Source: Desertivirga arenae (GTDB lineage: Bacteria; Bacteroidota; Bacteroidia; Sphingobacteriales; Sphingobacteriaceae). Taken from it: 64,000 nt of DNA. Shown piece after piece: positions 43,267 to 52,259 of this stretch. The number at the start of each line of letters is the position of its first letter. Position 1 is the stretch's first letter. The stretch spans positions 124,001 to 188,000 of the forward strand of contig NZ_JAFEWE010000010.1 of NCBI RefSeq assembly GCF_017355785.1. The letters are read 5' to 3'. Under the pieces are notes generated by a model, which worked only from the letters and a program-made list of their open reading frames with translations, had not been told where the DNA came from and ran no database searches. The translations under genes and the position numbers were made by a program.

Positions 43267-44820
43267 TCAGGCCCTTCTCCGGATCCTGGTGAAGAATACA
43301 CCTGCCAGGAAAATTGTAAGAGTGCCTATTACTATGATCATGTTTTTGTGAAGCGGACTTTTCAAGTAATCATAATCCGCGGGAATACTATTTGAGAACG
43401 TCATCCAGATGATAACCAATATTCCGATAATCGTAGCTATTAAAGCTTCATGATTTTTACTTTGTTTACTAATAATTCCCAAAAGGAACAAACCCAGCAT
43501 ACCGGCCGCAAATATTCCAGACAGCTCCCACCAAACATCCAATATACTTTTAACACCTATCATTGCTATTCCTGCTGCTAATCCTAAAAATCCAAATACT
43601 ACGGTAGCAAGGTGTAAAAGCCTGAGATTAGCTTTCTCATTAAGATCATGCTTTAAGTATCTTTTATAGATGTCTACAGAAAATACGGTAGCAGAAGCAT
43701 TCATTCCTGAGCTAATAGTGCTCATTGCTGCAGATAATATGGCGGAAACGATCAATCCGACCAGACCTGCGGGAATTTTAGTGACCATAAAATGAGGCAT
43801 GATCTTATCTCCGTAATCGCCAGGCTGTAAACCCGCAGCAATTGTAGCAATATCCGCCTTCGAAGCTCCTATGCCAGCTCTTTCAACGGCCACTTGCTGC
43901 CTTATTGCTTCGATAAATTCAGGATGCTGCTGATAGTAGGCAAACAGGCAAGATCCTATAATGAAAAACAACAAAGATGCAGGAACATATAACCAGACAC
44001 AAAGCCAGATAGACTTTGCCGCTGCTCCTGATGACTCGGCTGTATGATACCGCTGAATATAGTTCTGATCCATCCCGAAGTTATTCAGGTTGATAAAGAA
44101 TCCATAAAGAAGAATCACCCAAAAGGAAGATTCAGTGAAGTTCATCGAGAAACTTCCCAAGCTGAACTTATCATTTGCCTTTCCGATTTCAACGATTTTA
44201 GAAACGCCGCCCGGCATCTCTGTAATAATGATATACAGAATCAGAATAGCCCCAAGGGTTTTAATCACTGCCTGGACAACTTCCGTCCAGATGACTGCTT
44301 CAATCCCACCTAGTACAGTATAAATTATTATTACGATGCCCATAATGATCATGATCAACTGCATTGAATAGCCCGTAAGTGCTTGTAAGCTAAGAGCAAT
44401 ACCGAAGAAAATAGATCCCATGCGCGCTAGTTGGGTCAGAAGGAAACAGACTACTGCATAAGTACGGGCCCATGCACCGAAACGGTGTTCAAGGTGTGTA
44501 TAAGCAGAGATCTCACCCGTGCTACGATAAAATGGTACAAAATATTTTGAAGCAACCCAGGCCGCCAAAGGCATCGATATACTAAAGACAAAGGCATTCC
44601 AATTACCTCCGAAGGCTTTACCCGGAACCCCGAGGAAAGTATTACTACTTAAAAATGTAGCGTAGATTGACATTCCAATTGCCCATCCCGGTATAAGTCC
44701 CGACGCTTTGGTAAATTGTTCAGCATTTTTATTTTTTCTTGAAAAGTAGATTCCTACCAATACCATCGCTACGAGGTACAGAAGTATAACTATTAGATCG
44801 AAAACTGGCAGGCTTTTCAT
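43267..44820 (-). CDS. Sodium:solute symporter (SSS family) 2
   Basis: Inner-membrane transporter of 517 residues with about 13-14 predicted hydrophobic helices and the SSS patterns GLIPGWAIGMSIYATFLSSNTF near residue 40 (split here: GLIPGWAIGM, SIYATFLSSNTF) and GGIEAVIWTEVVQAVIK near 170. It heads a two-gene operon with aldolase 2 and carries the regulon box only 38 bp before its start. By analogy with sialic acid transporter-NanA pairs it should import the aldolase substrate. It is related to the incomplete symporter at 1-1272, which is linked to another aldolase, so the locus seems to hold two parallel import-and-cleave modules. Confidence 0.92.
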   Translation of the reverse strand: MKSLPVFDLIVILLYLVAMVLVGIYFSRKNKNAEQFTKASGLIPGWAIGMSIYATFLSSNTFLGVPGKAFGGNWNAFVFSISMPLAAWVASKYFVPFYRSTGEISAYTHLEHRFGAWARTYAVVCFLLTQLARMGSIFFGIALSLQALTGYSMQLIMIIMGIVIIIYTVLGGIEAVIWTEVVQAVIKTLGAILILYIIITEMPGGVSKIVEIGKANDKFSLGSFSMNFTESSFWVILLYGFFINLNNFGMDQNYIQRYHTAESSGAAAKSIWLCVWLYVPASLLFFIIGSCLFAYYQQHPEFIEAIRQQVAVERAGIGASKADIATIAAGLQPGDYGDKIMPHFMVTKIPAGLVGLIVSAILSAAMSTISSGMNASATVFSVDIYKRYLKHDLNEKANLRLLHLATVVFGFLGLAAGIAMIGVKSILDVWWELSGIFAAGMLGLFLLGIISKQSKNHEALIATIIGILVIIWMTFSNSIPADYDYLKSPLHKNMIIVIGTLTIFLAGVFFTRIRRRA

Positions 44821-44857
44821 TGTTTAATACAATTCTTAACTGGCTAACTTAGTTAAA

Positions 44858-44922
44858 CAAATATCAATTGGTAACTAGGAGCTTTTATATAGCATTTTTT
44901 CTATATACTATACGATATTATC
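44858..44922 (-). promoter_or_regulatory. Regulon box and -7-like element for symporter 2-aldolase 2
   Basis: Half-site GATAATATCGTATA, 7-bp linker, half-site GAAAAAATGCTATA in gene orientation (44922-44888). GATATTTG, one mismatch from TAnnTTTG, lies exactly 22 bp on at 44865-44858. This is the most A/T-rich copy. Confidence 0.78.
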
Positions 44923-44963
44923 TTAACCAATTTTAATATTAGAAATGAAAAATTCAGGTTGAA

Positions 44964-45210
44964 GCAGGATGATCGTAAATGGGACAGAACCCTACCAAGT
45001 TATACCCAAGACTGAGACAGGGCCGTGGCAGGTTCGAAAAGGCTTCGAGGATTTCCGAAGAAGGTACCCCCCTTTCTCGAACAATCTCCGAAGAAAGTAC
45101 TGTTCCTTCCGCAACTCTCCGCAAAAGCCCGCAAATAGCCGCAAAACGCCGCAGAGAGCGGTAAAGCGGCTGCAACTTATGCCAATAGCTGTATTTTTGT
45201 GTCATCCTGC
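44964..45210. repeat. MITE-like element with 10-bp periodic CCGCA units
   Basis: A 247-bp block bounded by the inverted repeat GCAGGATGA (44964-44972) and TCATCCTGC (45202-45210). Inside are CCGAAGAA twice (with GGTAC or AGTAC after) and five consecutive 10-bp units starting CCGCA at 45109, 45119, 45129, 45139 and 45149. It is richer in G+C than its surroundings. Overlapping reading frames on both strands look accidental. A mobile or dispersed element is suspected, not shown. Confidence 0.45.
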
Positions 45211-45236
45211 TGATGCATGAATGGCAGCAGAAAAGA

Positions 45237-45614
45237 TTAATCTAAGTTCTTTGACATGCGAGAATTTTTCAGCTCTTCGACTCTGAATTGTACCATTTCC
45301 TCAATGAGCTCAAAAGGAATAGGTTTATTGAGAGGAAATTGGATAGAGCCCTTCCCCACTTTGTAACCCTTCAGTTTTTCGGCAAAGGCTATATTTCCTT
45401 CGGGAAGAGCGTAAAACCCGATATGATTTTTAAACGCTGCAAAATGCACAAGAGGTTTGTTATCCCGTTTGAAAGTAGGAATTCCATAACTTATGGTTTG
45501 GATAGCATCAGGTGCAATGGTCTGTATGCAAATTTGTATCTTTCTTAGGATAGTTTGAACCTCTTCAGAAAAACAACTAATATACTCTTCTATCGATTCC
45601 GCCTTACGATCCAT
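45237..45614 (-). CDS. DUF1801 domain protein (YdhG-like)
   Basis: A small cytoplasmic protein of 125 residues with the DUF1801 pattern: SIEEYISCFSEEVQTILRKI at the N-terminus, QTISYGIPTFKRDNKPLVHFAAFKNHIGFY in the middle (in parts QTISYGIPTF and FAAFKNHIGFY) and a C-terminal KGSIQFPLNKPIP. Members are sometimes named iron chaperones; the biochemical role is unclear. It has no regulon box and no evident link to pectin use, and sits between a GH operon and the symporter operon. It may be a passenger that arrived with the neighbouring repeat element. Confidence 0.83.
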   Translation of the reverse strand: MDRKAESIEEYISCFSEEVQTILRKIQICIQTIAPDAIQTISYGIPTFKRDNKPLVHFAAFKNHIGFYALPEGNIAFAEKLKGYKVGKGSIQFPLNKPIPFELIEEMVQFRVEELKNSRMSKNLD

Positions 45615-45739
45615 AATTGATTCTTGATTGATGAATAAAAATATGGGTTTAAGAGTTAAGGAATGAGGTGGAAATACGACTAATTAAGGTAAGATTGCGG
45701 CTATAAATAACGTAAGGGAGCCTGGATCTAAGTATCTGA

Positions 45740-45783
45740 ACAAAAAAGCCCGGCTAAATTGCTTTACAATTCAGCCAGGCCCG
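45740..45783 (-). terminator. Terminator after the GH operon
   Basis: Imperfect hairpin on the minus strand: GCCTGGCTGAATTG, loop, CAATTTAGCCGGGC, then TTTTTTG. It lies about 20 bp after the GH2 stop at 45802 and closes the five-gene operon. Confidence 0.85.
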
Positions 45784-45801
45784 CCTTTGGCATTAACTAA
45801 T

Positions 45802-48800
45802 TTATTGAACGTCGAGCTGATCCACGTAGATCCCTTCGGTATCGACTGCGATCATTCTAACTTTATACGATCCTGCATTAATCATAGTACCTGTATTCGT
45901 GGTCACATAGTTCCACTTACCCTCCTTAGTAGAAGCCAACTCTATAATCTCTGGTTTCTTTAAGACTGTTCCATCTTGCGCTATCAGCTCAATTTGTGCC
46001 TTAAGGGCTCTTTGATATGGGTTATGATATTTTACAGTTAAAGAGTACGTATCCCCTACCCCTGTTTGAATGGTCCATTCAAGAACATCACCAGATGCTT
46101 TCGTGAATTTTGCTCGCTCCTTACCAAGGAAATCTATCTTACCAAGACCGCTTCCTATAAATTGAGCATCAGTAGCTTTATACGAAATAACTTTTTTTAG
46201 ATCATGGGCAGGTTCAAGCATTGTTGCGGGTAACACAGCAACAATTAAAGATCCAGCACTTGGCTGGGCATCTAGTGTCACTGTCTGCGCCTTTTTGAAT
46301 CTTTTTCTAAATACATTATAGCTTTTGTCGCTTTCAGCTGTTCGAACTATTTGTGCTCCAGTTGCCTCATAATCCTTTAACCAGACTGGTGTTGGTATAC
46401 CAGTATCCCATCCAACAAAAACATCTGCTTCTTCGCCTACCTTAAATGTAAAAGCATCACCAGCTTTGCTGCTTGTTTTAATCCATTCTGCTCCATACAA
46501 GTTAGATGGCAGTGACACAAATTGAGATTGATCATCGGTAAAAACTTTATCTCCTGTGTCCATCCAGCCTTGTTGAACTGCGTTTTTAGCCGACAAACTT
46601 TGTATAACAGTAGCCGAAGCCGGAGCGGATTTAGATGAAGGATTTGTTGATGCTATGGCAATTGCAGAAAGAACAGCCTGCCCTGATTTAACTTCCGGGA
46701 ATGATATTAGCAATTGTCCGCCACTTACCTTTACCTTAAAGGTCTTTTTTAATGCTCCATCGTGCCCGGCTTCTTTCCAAATATCTAAGTCATTCAATAC
46801 AACATTTCCATTGATCGCTACATCGAATAGTCGCATACCTGAACAATCCATTCCTCCTCCAGTTCCCCACCATGGTTCTGTGAAGTACAATTCGACCAGA
46901 TATTCGCCATCCTCCACAGGGAAGCCGAAATTTAACTTCTCACGTCCGTAACGGAAGTCCTGGAACAAAGGCCAATCTTTGCTACCTTTTATGGGATCAT
47001 GAACCCTTCTCTGACTTGCAAAAAAGTCTGGAGTACCTGGAAAATCTTTTGTCCATGAGGTGGAACCCCAGGTGCCGGTATTTTTTCGTGCCCGGTCGGC
47101 CATCCAAATATTTCCATTTTCATCCTTATAATCGCCCCCCCCACAATTCACCCGGTATAAATAGTTATAGCCCTTTTGAGGAGCAGTCAATGGTTGACTA
47201 GCTTTATAAAGATCAGCAAAGTTTGGCGAAGCAGGTAAATGATGAAGTACTACCAGATCGCTGGCTACTTCTTTTCCATTAACATAACCTTTAGCCTGCA
47301 GAACATTATAGTTAATCTCCACACCGTCCCACTGAAAATGGGTTCCTACTCCGCTGCGTTTTCTTTTTCCAAGAGAACTTTTATCTATATCGTTAAACAA
47401 CTCAACCTCGTCACAATTGGAATAAATAACAATGCTATCTTTCTTTCCGGGCTTAGTCCAACGATCTGGCCAGGTATGAGAAACAATATAGACCATTGGC
47501 TCGGTAGCCTTAGGAGCATAGTTTGCTCTAAACATGTAATAAACATCTAAAGGCTCTTCCCAAGGGGTCATAAGTCCCTTATAGTTTACGGGTCCTACCC
47601 TATCGAGTTCTCTTAGCCCTTCACCTCCTTGCACCCTACCCGGATTATCGTGGGAATTTAATAACCAGAAGAAATGTCCTGTTGTCTTAGCCTTCGCAGC
47701 TTCTGCCAGTTTCACTTTCATTTCCATTAACTGTGTCATCCGGTCTTCGCTAAATATTTCATTCTGAACAAAAGGGCCCTCTGTATGAAGATCGAGCGTT
47801 CTCCAAGCACCGTACTCGCCAATAAGCACCTGCCGCTCTACATCCTGATCGTAGATCTTTGGATCACCACCATATGTGCCAGTCCAATTTTGGGGGACAT
47901 CCCAATCTGTTCCTTTTCCTCCATTACACGTAGTTACTAAACGTTGAGATGAAGCTGTTGGATCAAGCTTGCGTATGAGTTCTGTACATTCACGCGCGAA
48001 GTCCTCAGGCAGCGTACTTTCATTTTCTAATCCCCACAATACAATAGAAGGACTGTTCCGGCGCTCTTTAACCCAGTCGGTCAGCAGATCCTTGAAGTTT
48101 TTACGGAAGGCAGGAGTATCATACCAAACGTGAGCAGCTAATTGTGTCCACCAAAGGATTCCCATCTTATCCCAATATTCATGATACCGTAAGTTATGCG
48201 GTTGATGAGCATCCCTGAACGCATTGAATCCGGCACTCTTAATCTGCATCACTCTACTTTTCACCTGCTCGGCAGTAAAGGCGTGACTGTTGCCTATAAG
48301 ATGTTCATATTCGGCAATACCATTAATGAATACAGGTTTACCGTTAAGGAAAAATTGTTTTTGATCTTTCTTCCCGATTGGCCAACTGATCCAGCGTATC
48401 CCGTATGGCGTTACCTGTTCATCAAGGAGTTTTCCATTTTCCTGAACCCGGGTTACAATAGTATATAGGTAAGGGTTCTCAATAGACCAAAGGGTTACAC
48501 CGTTAAGTTGGGTTTGATCATTGATGATCAAGGTTTTCCCAGGATCGATGTATTGAGTTTTGGCGCCTTCAAAAACTGCCTTACCATTCTTATCTACAAT
48601 GCTTGTTATGACTTTAAGATTCCTCTTCTTAGTACTGTAGTTCTTTATTTCAGTGCTAAAATTGATCTTAGCTGATTTCTCTGAGACAGTTATATCGTTC
48701 CAGGCATGGACACCGAAAGGCTCGATACGAACCTCATTCGTTATTACCAGATGTACCGGGCGAAAAATTCCCATAGGTTGAGAACCTTCTGAAAATCCGC

Positions 48801-49317
48801 GCTCGGCAGAACATCCTCCACACACCCATGGAAGGTCCTGGATATTTGCGGGATGGTCTGCCCTTACTGCTAAAAGATTCGGCCTGTTATCAGTCAGAAT
48901 CACATTGGTAACGTCAACAGTGAAAGTTGTTCTTCCTCCCGGGTGATACGCAACTTTCTTCCCATTTAAAAATACCGTTGCATAAGAACCTACCCCCTCG
49001 AAGAATAGAAAGAATCTCTTGCCTTCTTTCAATTTTTGAACCTTGAAATTCTTGCGGTACCATGCATAACCGTGACGGTTACCATGCATCAGTCTCCGAT
49101 AGCCATCATACTGGTCCCAATTATGAGGTACATTAACCTGTTTCCAATTCCTTGTATTATACCCAGCTTTTTCAAAACCATTATGGGCAGCTGGGTTCTT
49201 ATCAAGAGCAGTGGTTATCCAGTTATTATCAAGGGAGATATCAACACGGGTTTGAGAAAATGCAGTAGAAACAAGAAATATTAATAGTGTCGAAAGTGCG
49301 TGTTTGATGTTTCTCAT
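45802..49317 (-). CDS. GH2 family enzyme with malectin-like domain
   Basis: Exported enzyme of 1171 residues; signal peptide ending near TAFSQ. GH2 domains: jelly-roll (HGYAWYRKNFKV, about 80-200), Ig-like region, and TIM barrel with FRDAHQPHNLRYHEYWDKMG near 370, IVLWGLENEST with the acid/base Glu near 432, and VLIGEYGAW carrying a likely nucleophile near 510. A malectin-like carbohydrate-binding domain follows (YRVNCGGGDYKDENGN, about residues 735-905), and then a C-terminal beta domain. The extra domains make it longer than ordinary GH2 enzymes. It is the last gene of the operon that starts at 58247. Beta-glucuronidase or a related activity on RG-II is plausible but not readable. Confidence 0.88.
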   Translation of the reverse strand: MRNIKHALSTLLIFLVSTAFSQTRVDISLDNNWITTALDKNPAAHNGFEKAGYNTRNWKQVNVPHNWDQYDGYRRLMHGNRHGYAWYRKNFKVQKLKEGKRFFLFFEGVGSYATVFLNGKKVAYHPGGRTTFTVDVTNVILTDNRPNLLAVRADHPANIQDLPWVCGGCSAERGFSEGSQPMGIFRPVHLVITNEVRIEPFGVHAWNDITVSEKSAKINFSTEIKNYSTKKRNLKVITSIVDKNGKAVFEGAKTQYIDPGKTLIINDQTQLNGVTLWSIENPYLYTIVTRVQENGKLLDEQVTPYGIRWISWPIGKKDQKQFFLNGKPVFINGIAEYEHLIGNSHAFTAEQVKSRVMQIKSAGFNAFRDAHQPHNLRYHEYWDKMGILWWTQLAAHVWYDTPAFRKNFKDLLTDWVKERRNSPSIVLWGLENESTLPEDFARECTELIRKLDPTASSQRLVTTCNGGKGTDWDVPQNWTGTYGGDPKIYDQDVERQVLIGEYGAWRTLDLHTEGPFVQNEIFSEDRMTQLMEMKVKLAEAAKAKTTGHFFWLLNSHDNPGRVQGGEGLRELDRVGPVNYKGLMTPWEEPLDVYYMFRANYAPKATEPMVYIVSHTWPDRWTKPGKKDSIVIYSNCDEVELFNDIDKSSLGKRKRSGVGTHFQWDGVEINYNVLQAKGYVNGKEVASDLVVLHHLPASPNFADLYKASQPLTAPQKGYNYLYRVNCGGGDYKDENGNIWMADRARKNTGTWGSTSWTKDFPGTPDFFASQRRVHDPIKGSKDWPLFQDFRYGREKLNFGFPVEDGEYLVELYFTEPWWGTGGGMDCSGMRLFDVAINGNVVLNDLDIWKEAGHDGALKKTFKVKVSGGQLLISFPEVKSGQAVLSAIAIASTNPSSKSAPASATVIQSLSAKNAVQQGWMDTGDKVFTDDQSQFVSLPSNLYGAEWIKTSSKAGDAFTFKVGEEADVFVGWDTGIPTPVWLKDYEATGAQIVRTAESDKSYNVFRKRFKKAQTVTLDAQPSAGSLIVAVLPATMLEPAHDLKKVISYKATDAQFIGSGLGKIDFLGKERAKFTKASGDVLEWTIQTGVGDTYSLTVKYHNPYQRALKAQIELIAQDGTVLKKPEIIELASTKEGKWNYVTTNTGTMINAGSYKVRMIAVDTEGIYVDQLDVQ

Positions 49318-49428
49318 TTTATTGAAATCCTGTTATACTAAGTCTGAAGACTCCTGTTCATTATACCATCCATAGAGACGCTGCGCTTAACTCTACGGAC
49401 AGAATCTAATTTTGATCTTAAAGCTTTT

Positions 49429-52257
49429 TTATTTTGACTTTAGACTTCCGTTAAAATTATATTTCTTCCCTTTTTTCGTTTTAAAGCTTACTTCTTTTCC
49501 GCTGTATTTCAATGTGCACTTATTGCCAGCAGCAGAAACTACCTGAACCTTGCTAAGCTTTCCATTCTTCCAGTTCATGGACAATTCAAAACCACCACGA
49601 GCTTTGATACCCTTAATACTGCCATCAGCAAGATCAGAGGACAGAGCAGGCAGTAGTTCAATGTATCCTTCATGACTTTGAACCAGCATTTCTGCAACTC
49701 CGGCAGGTGCGCCAAAATTCCCGTCTATCTGGAAAGGAGGATGGGCATCAAACAAATTAGTATAAGAACCGGCATTACCCGTTGCTGGTCTTAATAAAAG
49801 TTTGATCATATTCATGGCATGATCTCCGTCTTTAAAACGTGCCCAAAAGTTTATCTTCCAAGCGAGACTCCAGCCAGTGGCTTCGTCGCCCCGATAGATC
49901 AGTGATTGCCTTGCAGCGGTCATTAATTCCGGACTTTTTTCCCAGGTAACATCATCACCAGGATGTACACCCCAAAGGTGCGAAACATGGCGGTGCTTGT
50001 TGGTTGTATCGTCTTTGTCTTCCAACCACTCCTGCAGCTGACCGTATTTACCGATCTGATTTGGAGCAATTTGAGATAGCTTACTTTGAAGATCTTTCGA
50101 GAAATCCACATCCACATTAAGCAATTTAGAAGCTTCGATAGTATTCCTAAAAAGTGTTCTAATGATCTGGTGGTCCATTGCTGGGCCAGCCACCAAACCT
50201 CCATTTTCCGGAGAATTTCCAGGGGTACTAATCAGCCAACCAGTTTTGGGATCCTTAACAAGAAAATCCACAAAAAAAGAGGCGGCAGACTTCATAATAG
50301 GATAAGCCTCGTTGCGGAGAAATTCCTTATCCTGCGTATACTGGTAATGTTCCCACAAGTGCTGACTTAACCAGCCTCCACCTCCAACCCAGATACCATG
50401 AGTAGAGGAATTTATTGGTGCAGTACCTCTCCAGATATCTGTATTATGATGCACCAACCATCCAGAGGCATTGTAATACTCTTTTGCCGTTTCTTTTCCT
50501 GCTTCAGAAAGATCTTTAATCATCGAAAAGAGAGCCTGATGCATCGGTGATAAATTCAATACTTCGGCCGGCCAGTAATTCATTTCTGCATTGATATTGG
50601 TTGTGTACTTGCTTCCCCAGGGAGGAGAAAGCAGGTCATTCCATATACCTTGCAAATTTGCAGGCCTTGTTCCAGGACGGGAACTGGATATCAAAAGATA
50701 CCGCCCGTACTGCATGTATAGCGCAACAAAGGAAGGATCTTTTGAAGTAGCAAAGTTTGCCAGCCGCTGGTCGGTAGGCAAAGCTTCGTTATTACTGCTT
50801 CCAAAGTTTACAGAAAATGTATTATAGTATTGTTGATATTCTTTAATATGCTCTTTCCTAATCTTGTCATACGACATTCCTTTCAGAGCACTTAGGTCAT
50901 TCTGTGCCTTCGCTACTGCATTGCCGGAGACGTCTTTATAACTTACGTAATTTGTTGCGGCTGTAAGGAAAAGTGTTGCGTCGTCCGCGTTGCTTACACT
51001 TATACCATTATCACTTACAGAAACATTTCCATTGCTGGTTTCTATCCTTAGAAAACTTTCGCCCCTCAACACACCATTTCTAACTTGCAGAGAAAGTGCT
51101 AACGTATTATTGTCAATTTTCTTGACAGAATATTTTTTGTGAGGACTTCCTAAAACTGCCTCAAAGGAAATGCTTGCTCCCTTATTTGCACTAAGATGAA
51201 CTACGAGTGACTGCTGAGGCTGACTTACCAGGTATTCCCTGGTATAATCGACACCACCCGAGGTATAAGACGTTTTAGCAATGGCTGTACTAAGATCTAA
51301 CTCTCTGCGGTAATTGGTTGCAGAAGCTGTGTTTTTGAAATTCAGGAACAGGTCTCCAAAAGGCTGGTAATCTGCCTGATATTTCCCTACAGCAGGAGGT
51401 TCATCATTTTGGATCTTATACTTCCACAACCCGTTCAAAGAAATACCTTTTGCTGCATCCATCCCCTCCGGATAAACTGCAATATGTCTCGTGGTATCCT
51501 TATACCCTGCAATTCCTCCTTTATCATTATAGTTGAGAACCTGAATAGATATAACATTCTTTCCCGCCTTCAAAGACTCTTTGGGGATAACATATTTCCT
51601 TCCTTCAGGATTACTGGTATGCCCGATAAGAGTTCCATTAACATAGGTAAAGTCCTCATCCCGGATCCGGTTTAGATCAAGAACGATATTTTTTCCTACC
51701 CATTTAGCTGGAAGATTAAAAGATGTTCTAAACCATACAGCTCCGTCCATTCCTTCCCATCCCGCACTCTCCCAACCTTCATAGGTTGGAACCTGAAAGG
51801 TTTGCCATTTGCTATCGTCGAAATTAGGAAGAGCAGGGTTACCTTCCATCCCCTTCAAGCCACGCATATCATTCAACCAGCCTTCTCGTTTCCCCTCATT
51901 GCTCTTCTGACCCATGAACTGCTCTTCAGCAAGTTTCTCAGCCTCCTTTTGCTTTCCTTCCGCAAGAAGTTGACGTATCTGTGGAAGATACTGATATGCC
52001 CCCTGCCGATTGTAATTCCTCGGCTCACCAGTCCAAAGCGTCTCTTCGTTAAACTGTATGCGGTCTTTATCCAGACCGCCAAACACCATTCCTCCGATCC
52101 TTCCATTGCCTATCGCTAAGGCATCTGTCCATTTTACAGCCGGTTGTTTATACCATAAGCTGTAGTTATCCTGTCCAAAAACAAAAGAACTGCTGGTTAA
52201 AAAAACAGCAGTTACTAAATAGGTTAATTTCTTTGTTAGGTTTTGCAAAACTTCCAT
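49429..52257 (-). CDS. GH95 family alpha-L-fucosidase/galactosidase with inserted domain
   Basis: Exported enzyme of 942 residues, signal peptide ending near FVFGQ. GH95 features: WTDALAIGNGRIGGMVFGG near residue 43, INAEMNYWPAEVLNL near 555, STPGNSPENGG, ATGWSLAWKINFWAR and DGNFGAPAGVAEML in the C-terminal part. Between residues about 117 and 296 there is an insert resembling the GH2 sugar-binding jelly-roll (WEGMDGAVWFRTSFNLP, VLNYNDKGGIAGYKD), after which the GH95 N-domain resumes at YQPFGDLFLNF. In the characterised RG-II system a GH95 enzyme removes L-galactose; alpha-L-fucose is the other family substrate. The gene lies 2 bp after the GH28 gene. Confidence 0.92.
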   Translation of the reverse strand: MEVLQNLTKKLTYLVTAVFLTSSSFVFGQDNYSLWYKQPAVKWTDALAIGNGRIGGMVFGGLDKDRIQFNEETLWTGEPRNYNRQGAYQYLPQIRQLLAEGKQKEAEKLAEEQFMGQKSNEGKREGWLNDMRGLKGMEGNPALPNFDDSKWQTFQVPTYEGWESAGWEGMDGAVWFRTSFNLPAKWVGKNIVLDLNRIRDEDFTYVNGTLIGHTSNPEGRKYVIPKESLKAGKNVISIQVLNYNDKGGIAGYKDTTRHIAVYPEGMDAAKGISLNGLWKYKIQNDEPPAVGKYQADYQPFGDLFLNFKNTASATNYRRELDLSTAIAKTSYTSGGVDYTREYLVSQPQQSLVVHLSANKGASISFEAVLGSPHKKYSVKKIDNNTLALSLQVRNGVLRGESFLRIETSNGNVSVSDNGISVSNADDATLFLTAATNYVSYKDVSGNAVAKAQNDLSALKGMSYDKIRKEHIKEYQQYYNTFSVNFGSSNNEALPTDQRLANFATSKDPSFVALYMQYGRYLLISSSRPGTRPANLQGIWNDLLSPPWGSKYTTNINAEMNYWPAEVLNLSPMHQALFSMIKDLSEAGKETAKEYYNASGWLVHHNTDIWRGTAPINSSTHGIWVGGGGWLSQHLWEHYQYTQDKEFLRNEAYPIMKSAASFFVDFLVKDPKTGWLISTPGNSPENGGLVAGPAMDHQIIRTLFRNTIEASKLLNVDVDFSKDLQSKLSQIAPNQIGKYGQLQEWLEDKDDTTNKHRHVSHLWGVHPGDDVTWEKSPELMTAARQSLIYRGDEATGWSLAWKINFWARFKDGDHAMNMIKLLLRPATGNAGSYTNLFDAHPPFQIDGNFGAPAGVAEMLVQSHEGYIELLPALSSDLADGSIKGIKARGGFELSMNWKNGKLSKVQVVSAAGNKCTLKYSGKEVSFKTKKGKKYNFNGSLKSK

Positions 52258-52259
52258 TT

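Noticed and set aside
45109-45158. CRISPR array
   Set aside because: The repeat units are 10 bp without unique spacers and no cas gene is present.
44954-45220. Overlapping 83-residue reading frames on both strands
   Set aside because: They lie in the repeat-like block, overlap each other almost fully and have repeat-derived, low-quality protein sequences.
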